In this document: positions 42,290-52,490 of the stretch, one piece after another
How the letters are laid out: the number at the start of each line of letters is the position of its first letter
Numbering within the stretch: position 1 is the first letter of the stretch
Source: Loripinus fragilis
Lineage: Eukaryota > Mollusca > Bivalvia > Lucinida > Lucinidae
Reading direction: 5' to 3'
DNA: 64,000 nucleotides
NCBI GenBank assembly: GCA_964019695.1
Contig: OZ026518.1
Coordinates: forward strand, 70,381,254 to 70,445,253
The notes under the pieces: model-generated
Database searches by the model: none
What the model saw: the letters and a program-made list of their open reading frames with translations, nothing else
Told to the model about the DNA's origin: nothing
Translations under genes and position numbers: made by a program

Positions 42290-42405
42290 GGCGCAAAGAT
42301 CGGGAATCGATACAATCAAGTACTACACCTGACCCAGGATACCAATGGGAAAGTAACAAACTCACATGTATACACCACAAACGAGAGCTAAGAGGTCAAA
42401 GAAAA
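42290..42405 (-). repeat. family E repeat fragment at the Gypsy 5' edge
   Basis: GCAAAGATCGGGAATCGATA, AGTACTACACCTGACCCAGG, ATACCAATGGGAAAGT and GAGAGCTAAGAGGTC are the minus-strand form of the repeat at 60430-60680. It lies where a Gypsy 5' LTR would be expected, so the LTR and leader are probably truncated or displaced. Confidence 0.65.
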
Positions 42406-42418
42406 TGAAAAACAAATT

Positions 42419-43018
42419 CAAGTCGCCATTTTGTTGCATCTTCTGGGCGAGGAAGGCATTGAAATCTTAAATAATTTCACTTGGGGCACCTAGTGGCGAT
42501 GGCGTTCATGCGGAAGACCAAGACAAGTTAGAGACAGTTATGGCCAAATTCAAAATCTATTGTAATGCACGAAAAAAAAACAGTAAAGGAACGGTACACC
42601 TTCTGGGAAGCCAAACAAAAGGAGGGAGAACCTGTTGACCACTTTGTTAACGAATTGAAAACAAAGGCAAATAAAAAGTGAATTTGATGATCAGACAAAT
42701 CTAATGATTCGAGACAGAATAATATTCGGTATTACTGATGAACGCCTGAGAGAAAGACTACTCAGAGAAACAGACTGTCCGACATTAGAAAAAGTAACTG
42801 AAATGTGCCGAGCTGCAGAAATAAGTAAAACAGATAAAACACTTCAGGTATAAGTACCCATTGAATTAGTATAGAGAAAACCCTATAAAATAGAAAATCA
42901 ACCACTCCAGTGCATAAATCTGAACACCAAATAGAAGCAAAAGCCCAATTCAACATACTAAAATGAACTAAAACCTGGCAGCTGCGTTTTACCCTGTATA
43001 TGCCGCAACGAAGAAAAA
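42419..43018 (+). pseudogene. gag: gag-like region, disrupted
   Basis: Translation in shifting frames gives LLHLLGEEGIEI, then RYTFWEAKQKEGEPVDHFV and a C-terminal part with FGITDERLRERLL. This pattern is typical of Gypsy gag capsid regions. An in-frame TAG near 42491 and at least two frame changes (near 42570 in the A9 run and near 42677) break it. The start codon is not identifiable because the 5' part appears lost. Confidence 0.75.
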
Positions 43019-43029
43019 ACCCCAGACCA

Positions 43030-43345
43030 AAGCCATTTGACTGTAAAAAATGTGGAACTAAGCACGTTCCAAAATACTGTCCAGCATACGGTAAGAATGT
43101 AAAACTTGCAGGAGATATAATCATTTTACAAAACAATGTGGGAGCTCAGTTATAGATTGCTTGACTCGGGACTGAGGGGCCGCGGGTTCGAGCCTCACTG
43201 GCATCACTGGGTTGTGATCGTTGAGCAAGACACATTTATCCTAGCTTAGTACTGGTTCAACCCAGGATACCCTTCCCTGTTTAACTGAAAGATTGTTGAT
43301 GGGACGTAAAGAATCAAGTCAAACAAAACAATGTTTCTACAATAA
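43030..43345 (+). pseudogene. zinc-knuckle region split by a SINE
   Basis: The first knuckle (CX2CX3HX4C) is at 43042-43080. A second (CX2CX4HX4C) runs from 43098, and its last cysteine codon, TGT at 43137-43139, is the final triplet of the SINE target duplication. A single-base frame change lies between the knuckles. Such nucleic-acid-binding knuckles sit at the gag-pol junction of Gypsy elements. Confidence 0.8.
43140..43322 (+). repeat. SINE I inserted in the Gypsy element
   Basis: A box region GGAGCTCAGTTATAG, B box GGGTTCGAGCC, body TTGAGCAAGACACATTTATC and TAGCTTAGTACTGGTTCAAC, tail GAATCAAGTCAAAC. The 12-bp repeat ACAAAACAATGT flanks it at 43128-43139 and 43323-43334. Part of the right copy could be confused with the A-rich tail, but the match continues into the non-A-rich AATGT. 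Confidence 0.9.
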
Positions 43346-43469
43346 GAAAATGCATGAGGTTGACATAGACTCTAATCAATCGGAAGATGAAAGTGAACAT
43401 CCATTCTTTGTAGGTGTCATAACAAAGTTCACTCAGTTAATTCAGAAGAAGACAAGTCTTGGTATTCTT

Positions 43470-43815
43470 TGCTTAAGATAGAAGATGAGAGATTGAATTT
43501 AAGCTAGACACAGGTGCTGAAGCAAATGTCATACCACAGAGCTTATTCTATAAGTTTCCAACAAAACAGTTGAAAGACACTAAGGCGAAACTATCTACAT
43601 ACGGGAACAATGTAGTGACACCATTAAAGACAAAATTGACCTGTGAGACCAAGAGTACACACATGAAGCAAGACCTTGATTTTTATGTGGTAAAGTTTCA
43701 GGCCACTCCTATGTTAGGCCTTGAAGCATGCAAAACGTTGAAATTGTCAGAAAAAGTTGACAGAGTGGAAAATGAACACAAGAAAGTGACAGTGAACACT
43801 CTATTGAAATATTAA
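43470..43815 (+). pseudogene. retroviral-type aspartic protease
   Basis: The catalytic DTG triad is encoded at 43507-43515 within FKLDTGAEANVIP. It is followed by a hydrophobic segment and, about 75 codons on, PMLGLEACKTL, matching the ILG-type C-terminal motif of Gypsy proteases. The open run 43570-43815 ends at a TAA. The DTG motif itself is intact, but upstream the frame is broken between the SINE and this domain. Confidence 0.8.
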
Positions 43816-43879
43816 AAAGATAATTTCAAAGGTTAAGGGCAATGTGAAAGACAATATTAGATAAGAGTTAAATTCAGAC

Positions 43880-44400
43880 GCAAGGCCTATAATAAAACCT
43901 CCAAGAGTAATACTTCAAACGCTGTTACCAAACCTTAAAGAAACATTAGATGACCTTGAAATTAATGGTGTCATATCAGCAGTAGAAGAAGCAACAGATT
44001 GGGTGAAGAACTTAGTTATTGTAGAAAAGCCTAATGGAAACTTGAGACTTTGTCTAGATCCAAGGGAATTAAATAAAGCTATCAAAAGACAGCATTTCCA
44101 GATTCCTACAGTCAAATGGAAAACAATCTTATCAATTATCGATGAAAAAGATGGATATCATCAGGTAGAGTTAGATACCTCAAGTTCTTATCATTGCACG
44201 TTTCAGACACTGTTTGGTAAATATCACTATCAACTTATGCCTTTAGGAATTTTCAAAGAAAGAGCATTCAGACATTTTGAGATATTCAAGGAGTATACAT
44301 GATGATATTATTATTGCTAGAGCTGATGAAAGAGAACATGCTGATATACTAAAAAAGTTATGAAGAGAGCACAAGAGAAAAATATATAATTTAATAAAGA
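43880..44400 (+). pseudogene. reverse transcriptase, disrupted at the YxDD box
   Basis: Motifs include KPNGNLRLCLDPRELNKAI and a motif A region with DEKDGYHQVELD, then LFGKYHYQLMPLGI. The active-site Asp-Asp codons (GATGAT, 44301-44306) are present, but a base appears missing just before them, placing them in a different frame from the upstream motifs. Some of the thumb/palm sequence expected between PLGI and YxDD (normally ~35-40 residues) is shortened, so an internal deletion is likely too. Confidence 0.85.
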
Positions 44401-44425
44401 AAAGATAGAATTTAAAGTAAAACAG

Positions 44426-45142
44426 GTGAAATGCATGGGAAGTATCCTAAGTAAGGATGGTAGCAAACCAGACCCTGAAAATGTGAAGGCAATGTCAGAA
44501 ATGCCAGATCCTGAAGATAAAAAGGGAATAGAGAGATTAGTTGGAACAATCAACTTTTTAGCCTCATATATTCCAAATATGTCAGACATAACTGCTCCAA
44601 TAAGAGAGTTGCTGAAAAGTGATGTAATTTTTGATTGGCATGATGAGCAAAAGAAAGCTCTGGACACAATAAAAATGTACCTGAAAAGTAACCCAGTGTT
44701 AAACTTTTATGACCTAACCAAAAATGTTACAATACAAACAGATTCCTCCCAAGATGGATTAGGATCTTGTCTGTTACAAGAAGGGCATCCTATACACTAT
44801 GCATCGCGATCATTACCAGCAGCTGAAAAAACTATGCTCAAATAGAACGCGAGTTGTTAGCAATTGTATTCACATGTGAAAAGTTCAACCAATACATCTA
44901 TGGTAACGAAGGAATGTTCAAACAGATCACAAGCCTTTACAAGCCATTCAAAATAAACCACTGCATAAGGCACTACCAAGGTTACAAAGGATGCTGTTAA
45001 GACTACCAAAATATGATCTTATTCTCAAGTATTTACCAGGAAATAACATGTATGTGGCAGATACACTTTCACGTGCTAATCTTAAAACTGTGGTGAATAA
45101 GAATGATGAAATGGAGAATGAAATAAAAACAATGATACACAC
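44426..45142 (+). pseudogene. RT connection and RNase H
   Basis: The connection runs through GSILSKDGSKPDPENVKAM and NFLASYIPNMSDITAPI, the usual Gypsy thumb/connection. RNase H follows with TDSSQDGLGSCLLQ, IHYASRSL and, after a frame change at about 44842, ERELLAIVFTCEKF. A further frame change precedes the TDHKPL motif near 44928, and the domain ends with ADTLSR. Key acidic residues are visible in the translated pieces. Confidence 0.85.
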
Positions 45143-45145
45143 TAT

Positions 45146-45338
45146 ATAGAGGATATTTACTTTTTATAGGTGAATACAAAATATATTTCATCGAGTGTGT
45201 TGAAAACATCTGAATTTTCATGAGTGCGCAGCACTAGTCTAGTGATTGGTATCATATCATTTCTCTAGTGATTGATAACGCTTTTATTTGTTTTTGATAT
45301 GCATTGATTTCACTGCTAAGTATAAAATAAAGTAAAAA
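45146..45338. mobile_element. probable family Q MITE within the Gypsy pol
   Basis: Non-coding interruption between the end of RNase H and the start of the integrase. It begins GAGGATATTTACTTTTTATA and contains TATTTCATCGAGTGTGTTGA and CATGAGTGCGCAGCACTAGT. Related blocks at 54240-54425 (GAGGATATTC, TTTATTTCATCGAGTTTAGT) support a shared family. Exact ends and a target duplication are not clear. Confidence 0.6.
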
Positions 45339-46480
45339 CCTTGCCATTCAGTGATGAAAGACTAAATGCTATAAAAGAATCAACAAATGGTGATAGGGAT
45401 CTAAAACAATTAAAGAAAGTACATGTAATACAAGAAGGATGGCCTAGTCACAAAAGCAATCTATTAAGTGAAATAAGACAGTTTTGGAATATTCAAGATG
45501 AATTCATACTACTGAAGATCTTATGTGTGTTGGAGATAGAATAATTATGCAAGCAGATCATCAATAACTTGTTCTGAAAGTTCTACATGAAAGCCATTTA
45601 GCTATGGTAACGTGTAAAGTAAGGTCTGGAAAATCTATTAACTGGCCAAATTGAAAGAATGTGTTCACAATGTGGTACATGTAATAAGTTCAAAAGAAAC
45701 AACCAGAAGGAAACTCTAATACAACACGAAATACCGGAATGTCCTTTGCAGAAAGTGGGGATTGATTTCTTTGAATATAAGTCTCATGACTACGTTCTAG
45801 TCGTTGATTATTCTTCAAAATTCATAGCAATCAGGATGCTTCAAAGAAAAACTGCTAAATCGGTTGTATTTAGTATAATGTCAGTGTACATGGCCTTCCA
45901 GAAGAAATAGTGGCAGCCAATATGCCATTTAACAGCAGATATTTCAAAGAGTTTAGAAAAAAGAATAATACTAAGATATCTACTAGTAGTTCTACTCACA
46001 GTCAGAATAATGGAATGGCAGAGGGAAGCATTCAAACAGTGAAAAATCTGTTCCAAAAAGTCCATGCTGAAGGGAAGGGTGATCATATTGCTTCATACTA
46101 GAATATAGAAATGCTCCAATTTCAAATTGTGAATACTCACCAGCACAAATGCTTATGAACAGAATGCTAAGGGATAACCTTCCTACAAAACCGGATTTAC
46201 TAAAGCCTAAAGTGCCTGAAAAGGCTAGAGAACAGTTAATTAACAGACAGAAAACGCAGGAAAAAATATTATAACAGAAGTGCGAAAGACCTGCAACCGC
46301 TCGATATTGGAGATTCCATAAGATAATAAGTTGGAAAGACCTGGGAACCTGCAATTGTTATGGTCAAACATGAGACGCCTCGATCATTTATTGTTTCTAA
46401 TGAAGATGGAAATACATGAAAGAGAAACAGATATCATCTACGGATAACACAAGAAAAACCAATACCGATTGTAGAACCTG
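45339..46480 (+). pseudogene. integrase, disrupted and lacking one catalytic residue
   Basis: The N-terminal HHCC zinc-binding part is seen as HESHLA followed by CSQCGTCNKF. The catalytic core has its first acidic residue in VGIDFF (GAT 45764-45766) and its glutamate in NGMAEG (GAG 46021-46023). Where the second aspartate is expected, before NMPFNS near 45912, the reading gives Ala-Ala-Asn, so the D-D-E triad looks incomplete. Several frame changes and stops occur. Frames from 46100 on retain residues typical of the C-terminal DNA-binding region. Confidence 0.82.
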
Positions 46481-46500
46481 ACTACGATCAATATGGACCA

Positions 46501-46689
46501 ATGGAACCAGAAAACACTAGTGTGGATGTACAACCTAATTTAGAACCATCAGATAAGAATACAGTTTCAAGCACACCAACGACACCAACACCAAATATCA
46601 TACTAAGAAGTGATATAAGGAAACCAGCTAGATTCAGAGATAAAAAAACTCAGTTATTAAGTAGTGATCCAAGTGTTCTGTGTGTTTGA
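46501..46689 (+). pseudogene. polyprotein C-terminal tail
   Basis: A 62-codon open run, rich in Pro, Thr and Asn, ends with IRKPARFRDK, which resembles the 'R-x-P-x-R' tails seen after integrase in many Gypsy polyproteins. It is followed directly by a stop at 46687. Confidence 0.55.
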
Positions 46690-47141
46690 TATAAATCAGA
46701 TGGGAAAGATCTGATTCTAAGCCTTGGATACATGTGCTAGTAACTGCTGTATCTGAGCAATACCTGTCTAGTCAGATCTCTGGAGTCCTACTAGTCATCT
46801 TCTATCTATTTGATTTTGTTTTTCAAGGTATTTGCCTTATGTCAGGTAGCCTATTGACGTCTCACTGGTCACGCATGTATGATTGTATTCAATAAGTAGT
46901 TTAGTAAGCATATAAAAATGGTTAATTACTTTTATTCTACTTAAATGAGATTTCATAAATTATGATAGTGAAAAGGATTATCATGCATTGAAGTAATATA
47001 CAAAAGTCTTAAGTGATGATTCCGCGATGAAGTTAATTAACAGTGTCACAAACTATTTATTGACGGTACTTTGAAGAAACTTCATAAATTTCAAATTAAT
47101 CATTTGAAATCATTTGAAATTAGTTTTTCATGTAAGGGAGA
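46690..47141. other. Gypsy 3' untranslated segment
   Basis: AT-rich and non-coding, between the polyprotein stop and the purine tract. A short direct repeat, ATCATTTGAAAT, lies near 47099-47122. No envelope-like frame is present. Confidence 0.5.
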
Positions 47142-47310
47142 TGTCATTTGTACATACCCAAGTACCTGCTTTTATATAAGTACAGTACCGATTTTTAAAC
47201 CTAAATGCTTGATGTAAGTACAATCTGCATTCTGGAGATAAACCCATGATTCTGTTTGTTAGTACAATAAAAGTAGTTCCTACAATAACTGCCTCCGTGA
47301 TTATTTCACA
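47142..47310 (+). repeat. candidate 3' LTR of the Gypsy element
   Basis: Preceded by the purine-rich AAGGGAGA, which fits a polypurine tract. The segment starts TGTCATTTGTACATAC and can be ended at TTCACA. It carries a TATATAAG box at 47173 and AATAAA at 47266, in the promoter-then-polyadenylation order of a short LTR. With no 5' copy to compare, both ends are provisional. Confidence 0.5.
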
Positions 47311-47319
47311 ACATCACAC

Positions 47320-47690
47320 TTATCCAATGAAATGGCCAGATATTTTTATATTGCCCAATATATATTTAATAAATAGGTCTAGACTAAGACAATATGTGTT
47401 TGATCTATGTTCTGTCACAAAAAATAGAAGTGTTAATTTTGACAAAACTTGTTGGAAATGCAAGACTATATGTCAATCTGATGAAGTAATCTTTCTGTTG
47501 TAGAGGAATGTTGTTTCAAGAAAAAAGTTGTCAAAGTGTGCTTGATATATATACATCTATTTACGCTGTTTTTTTTTAACCTTTGATTTCCAACTTTCCA
47601 TCATCATACTTTGACGAAATTATTGAATTCAAACTGCTGGTTGGTTTAATTTTAATAGCCTTTAAAAGCCATTTGACTATTAATCTTCCA
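47320..47690. other. no gene seen
   Basis: AT-rich flank of the retroelement without recognisable features. An 85-codon open stretch across 47246-47503 begins within the LTR candidate and has no domain. Confidence 0.35.
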
Positions 47691-47692
47691 TG

Positions 47693-47765
47693 TCTCTTCC
47701 TCATAGTGCGGTGGGTTGCTCTGCAGTGTGGTGTGGTATTGTGGCATTTCCTGGTCATACTCACT
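47693..47765 (+). repeat. dispersed repeat, copy 1 (copy 2 at 63125)
   Basis: TCTTCCTCATAGTGCGGTGG, GTTGCTCTGCAGTGTG and TTCCTGGTCATACTCAC correspond in order to TTTCTCACGGTGCCGTGG, GTTGGTCTGCAGCGCG and TTCCTGATCATACTCAC at 63125-63191. The nature is unknown. Confidence 0.65.
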
Positions 47766-47982
47766 TGCGATTTTAGTCTATAGACTGTGTATTTTTTCAC
47801 GACCTATTATGAAATAATCACCACAGCATTTCACTAACATTTTCAAGACATTTCCATGTTGTCTGTCTCCAGAAGTGATATGTCAGAGCGAGAGTATAAG
47901 TATGACAAAGCAACAAAACGACAAGTGCTGTCAAAATCCATTTCTTTATTTCTCAAAATGCATATATGCAATGAGACTAATG

Positions 47983-48022
47983 GTACTCAAAAGAACAACC
48001 TCAATGAGACGGTTTTAAGTAA
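47983..48022. repeat. family A hairpin, eroded
   Basis: GGTACTCAAAAGAACAACCT then CAATGAGACGGTTTTAAGTA, a decayed version of the family A stem-loop. Confidence 0.55.
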
Positions 48023-48627
48023 CTATAACGTACATGGTGAAGCTGAATGATATGACAAATACTCAAACTTTATGATCAAACTGCTATGACGTTATTGAAG
48101 TTAATTTGTCCTTTTATGGGAAATCACCTAACTTTAACATCATTAACAGATGCTGCAATTCTGTTCTCGTGAGTGTATCGTATGCACCCTAAAATTCGAA
48201 AATCTGAACAACTTACCATAATTATCCTTAAACTTTAACAATTCCATTTTGGTGTGAAAGTTATATCAATGAGACACCCTGATCAGACTACTACCTCAGG
48301 GGCAGGGTTCTTGCTTTTTGATCAGGCATATCTGTTCGAATATTTAGGCGGTTTATGGCAGCTTAAATGAAAAACATTGACTTTGACTGAAAGAAACAAC
48401 ATATTGAAAGCCATATGAATTAACTCTATTCAAGATAGGAAATTTGATAATTTCTGATGGATTTATTTTGTATAAAACATATGTTCCTGATACTTGTTTG
48501 ACACAAGATTTTGTGGCATGCCTAAAGACATGGATAATCATATTACCTTTTGTGTTCACTTAATTAAATATCCAAGATGTCTCTTCTGTTTTTGAGTACA
48601 TATTATTGTCATTATTCTTATAATTAA

Positions 48628-48824
48628 CCCTTAAAGCTGCAGCAGACGACAACTTTTGTGACATCTCTCTTAAGTTTCGGAAAAATAAGGCATTATATTT
48701 CATGGGAATCGTCTGCTGGCAGCAGACGATTCCCATGAAATATAATGCCTTATTTGTTATTTTTGAAAAAGCAACAAAATATGAAAATGTCGTCTGTTGT
48801 AAGTTATAGGTGGCGCTTTAAGGG
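48628..48824. mobile_element. TTAA-type MITE with 36-bp perfect palindrome arms
   Basis: TTAA (48624-48627) and TTGA (48825-48828) flank CCCTTAAAGC and GCTTTAAGGG termini. A second inverted pair, CAGACGACA / TGTCGTCTG, follows inside. At the centre, arms 48683-48718 and 48720-48755 are exact inverse copies separated by one base. The element is 197 bp and has no coding capacity. Confidence 0.9.
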
Positions 48825-48829
48825 TTGAT

Positions 48830-49375
48830 AATGATAGTCCTACTCACCATGGATATGTTGTGCTCAACCCTCAGCAGCCATAGATCTAGATTAGCAAGGG
48901 TTTATAGAAGCTACTAATCATTGTCGGTATCTGTAGTATTTCATTTTGTTGTGGCTATGTTACTCTGAATTTAATAAGCTATTCTTATATTTGAAAATTG
49001 AATTTGAGGGACGAAACATTAACTTGTCCAGTAGGGAAATGGTTGATCATTCCTCAAAGCGACTGCTGGTATATCATAATTTCTACTAATTAGTTGTAGG
49101 TATTGTTCATGGAGTATTTAAAAGGTGCTGGGAGTGTTATATTAGTTTCAAAAATAATTAATTCATTTGTAGAAATAAGTCACTAAGTAAGATTAATTTT
49201 CTTTGGTTTATAACTGAGAATTCTCCAATATTAGAGGACGACAGATGTCAAAACCATTTCAATATAACACAGTCTTCCCAGGTGCTTTTGCAATGGTAAA
49301 TTCAAGTTCAAAATGTATATTGGTGCTTTAACAGGGATAATTGTAGTTCAAAGAGTATATTTCGTATTCGAGTTC
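48830..49375. other. no gene seen
   Basis: AT-rich unique sequence with no supported feature. Confidence 0.35.
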
Positions 49376-49602
49376 AGGCACCGAAGTTATAAACTTGTTT
49401 AATTCTAAATTCAACTGAGCATGAAATTTCAGTAGTTTATGAAAACTAAAATGCTAAAAAAATAACACTTTTCTTGCTTTAAAACTCACAGATGTTGTAT
49501 TTATCCTGCAAATAAATTGTTGGCATTTTAACATGAATGGGCAGAATAAATTTGCTGCTCAGCTGAGTTGAGCATGAACAAAGTTTTATGACCTCGGGAC
49601 CA
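49376..49602. mobile_element. family H MITE, copy 4
   Basis: Left GAAGTTATAAACTTGTTTAA, AACTGAGCATGAAATTTCAG; right GCTCAGCTGAGTTGAGCATG, AAAGTTTTATGACCTCGG. One arm of the inner AATGCCAACA stem has been deleted, leaving AAATTGTTGGCATTTTAACA alone. Confidence 0.75.
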
Positions 49603-49654
49603 GATATAACACCGTGCATGACGTGAAAATACACACTGAATATAAGGCATTACT

Positions 49655-49870
49655 TTGAATCCGGAAATCTTCGCGAGAATTTTTATTTTCGCGAATAGCG
49701 TTAAAAGACATATTTGTGACGCTAGAAATTCGCGACTAGGCCACGATTTACGTATATTGATAAACAAAAGAGTGATTTCGGCATTTCGTGAGGATTTCAT
49801 TTTCACGAAACTTCGCATATATGCGAAGTTTCGCTAAAATAAACCCTCGCGAAAATTTCCGAATTTTCAG
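49655..49870. mobile_element. family F MITE with 28-bp perfect palindrome
   Basis: Left part GAATCCGGAAATCTTCGCGA, ATTTTCGCGAATAGCG; right part CCCTCGCGAAAATTTCCGAA with an inverse relation to the left. The palindrome CGAAACTTCGCATA / TATGCGAAGTTTCG is perfect at 49806-49833. The diverged second copy is at 10805-10985. Confidence 0.8.
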
Positions 49871-49889
49871 TGGTTAGCCCAAATCATGA

Positions 49890-50575
49890 GAACACCACCA
49901 CATGCCCCAATATTCTTTGGTTCATGAGTTTCTGTGATGTTGATGTTTCAAACCAATGACAACGAGATCGCCACAAAATAAACAAACACAATTTACAGTG
50001 ATCAAATGCTCAAATACTGTGTGGTGAGTGAGTTTCCTTGTTGTTGATGAATCTGAAAATAGTCACATGGCACTAGAAAAAATAAACAAACCATTTGAGT
50101 GTATGGTAGGTCACCAATGGCAATGGGATCTCCACAAAATAGATAGAAAACACAACACTTAACAGTGATCAAATTCTCCAATACTATGTGGTTTGTGAGT
50201 TTCCTTGTTGTTGATTAATCTGAAAATAGTCCCATGGCACAAGAAATTGTGTGTATGGTAAGCCACCAATGGCAATGGGATCACCACACATAAGATAAAA
50301 AAAAACACAACACTTTATAGTGATCACAAGCTCCACTACTGTGTGGTTAGTGAGTTTCCTTGTTGTTGATGAAGCTGAAAAAAGTCCCATGACACTAGAA
50401 AAATAAACAAACAATTTGAGTGTATGGTAGGCCACCAATGACAATGGGATCACCACAAATAGATAAAAAAAAACACAACACTTTGCAGTGATCACAAGCT
50501 CCACTACTGTGTGGCTAATGAGTTGCCTTGATGTTGATGGATCTGACAACAGTCCTATGAACACAAACGTGAGAT
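49890..50575 (-). repeat. ~165-bp tandem array, about four copies
   Basis: AGTGATCA(A/C)A(T/A)GCTC begins units near 49997, 50164, 50319 and 50488, with a partial earlier unit from about 49890. Each has TGTGTGGTnAGTGAGTTTCC, TTGTTGTTGATGAA, GTCCCATGGCACTAG and CACCAATGGCAATGGGATC. Unit lengths vary from 155 to 169. The 126-codon minus-strand open stretch is a product of the repeats. Confidence 0.85.
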
Positions 50576-50589
50576 TGCAAATAAATCTG

Positions 50590-52260
50590 CAAAAAGAAAT
50601 ACAGGTATGAAAAAAGATAGAGAAAACTATTTACCCAGAATGTTATCATGAATCAAAAGCTTTTAAAAGGATGACAAATAGAGTCGTTATCATTGCTAAA
50701 TATCAATTTTGTGTTGTGTTGATAATCACCAGAATTATTAAAAACAAACAGCAAATGGAGAACTGATTTATCCTTGTCAAGCTTATGAAAATAAACCATA
50801 CCTGAGTGCTAAGCTTAGAAAATGCGGAAGATATTAAAACGATAAAGTGTTGCATTCTTAGTTTTTACTGAATTTAAAGGCATGGGAATATCTAAAAATG
50901 TTACAGTAGTATAAATATCATTTACCCATCAATATGTAATAAATCAAGTGTTAGCTTAGCAGCGATTATTCGTTAAAGTGAAAATTCACACTTTTTTCAA
51001 ATGCATTTATTATAGAGCTTGCAGTATAGTAGGAATAATCCCTCATTAAATGTTTGTGAACGCTCTTCAAAGTTGGCATGTAATTAATTACTTTCGCTTG
51101 CCCAATGGAGGCTGGACATTTTTCAGGTAGATGAGCTCCACTCAAGAGAACTGGAAGCACTATCACCTGCTTACACACTACCAGAGTAGAGTTATAAATC
51201 CTTGATAATGGCAAAAATTAACAATGTTTCAGAATAATGTTTTAAGCAGTGTGTACATTGATGAGTATATTTTGATACCTGGTTGATGTGTAATGATTAT
51301 TTTTAAAAATTTAACTCTTAAAACACTAATAATTACTATAGCAAACGACATAGTTTGTTACAACTTTCTTCATTTTGGGTACAAAAAGACAGAACAAAAT
51401 CATATAAAACTTATTGAAAAACAAAATACATTTCTTTTCATAGACGTAACATTTTAATTTGCATTGGTCTGGCTGTTGATTGTAATTAATACGGAATATC
51501 TATTATCCAATATTGAAATGAAAAATGCATGCAACCCACTGAAAGGTACTGATTTGAATCATTTAGCTGACCTGAAAAGAGGATAATGTGCATTTGTTTA
51601 ATGAAAATTGCTATAAGGTGGCTACTCCAAGATGTTTAGATAAAGGCAATAAATACTGATGTAACTAACTTAGTTGATGAATAAATGATCAGTGATATAA
51701 AACCAGTACATAATGAAATATTTGTTTTTGATATAAGTAAAATGTTCAAAATCATGAACATACACTTTAACATCAGAGTTTTAAAAATCATGCGAATCAT
51801 TTTCTAACGGATATTTGACATGAACTATCAAGTTATATTTGGGTTTTTAAACATGTTAAATTTGAAAACGTCAAATGATACTTTTCTTATCACATCAATA
51901 TATTTTGCAGTTTCTCAACCACAGTTTTCTCCCAATATTGTTATCTTTTTTTCTTTCTTTTTTCAGATAATAGACTCTAAAGGTGGAGGGATGAAATAGG
52001 CCATGACGTGTTGATGAAAATATGACGGATAAAGAGCACACTGTACAACAATTACTTGATTTGCCCCTGCTCTATAACTGACAGAATATTGAGATCAATG
52101 TAACACAATTAGAACGTTATAAAAAGAAATTGATGAGGTGTAATTCGGATAATAGAAGAATCGGAGATACAATCAGTGCATTCTTTCTATTAAAAAAGAA
52201 ACATCTTTAAAATGTGTTTATAATCAGTCAATCTGTCAGGGTTCCAGTGATGACAGGAGC
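50590..52260. other. no gene seen, one strong splice-acceptor-like tract
   Basis: AT-rich and apparently unique. At 51942-51965 a pyrimidine run ending TTTTTTCAG resembles a 3' splice site. The following ~230 bp has stops in all frames and only a 19-codon ATG frame (from 52022), so any exon would be non-coding. Confidence 0.35.
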
Positions 52261-52271
52261 AGATTCGTTTT

Positions 52272-52490
52272 TCACTCACAGCACGAGAAAACCTGTCTGC
52301 GAGGTTTGCGATCAGGTTGCCTTCAAAGAAGCCCGCTCAGCTACAGCGACTAGCCATAAATTTGAAAGTTGGATTTAAAATCAACTATTCAATACATTTG
52401 CTAGACTGCAAGCGAGAAATGCGCTGATCAGTCTGCGCATATGCGCAGATGTTGTTCGCATATAGAATTAAAGTGATTCCTGATGACTCG
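52272..52490. mobile_element. family J MITE, diverged
   Basis: CAGCACGAGAAAACCTGTCT, GAGGTTTGCGATCAGG, CCGCTCAGCTACAGCGACTA, then GCGCTGATCAGTCTGCGCAT and ATGCGCAGATGTTGTTCGCA. The right terminus is eroded. Confidence 0.65.

Larger units (their letters stand above)
42419..47310 (+). mobile_element. Ty3/Gypsy retrotransposon, decayed, 5' LTR not found
   Basis: Domains follow in the Ty3/Gypsy order on the plus strand: gag, two zinc knuckles, aspartic protease, reverse transcriptase, RNase H, zinc-binding and catalytic integrase. The body spans about 4.1 kb and is interrupted by a SINE (43140-43322) and a probable MITE (about 45146-45338). Frameshifts and stops occur in every domain, so it cannot move by itself. 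Integrase placement after RNase H excludes Ty1/Copia. A purine-rich tract and a TG...CA-bounded segment at 47142 suggest the 3' LTR. Confidence 0.9.

Noticed and set aside
42762..43136. 124-codon minus-strand open stretch
   Set aside because: It is the antisense of the Gypsy gag and zinc-knuckle region, whose plus-strand reading has clear domain motifs.
50184..50564. 126-codon minus-strand open stretch with repeated hydrophobic motif
   Set aside because: Its internal repeats coincide with the ~165-bp tandem array and unit lengths vary out of frame.
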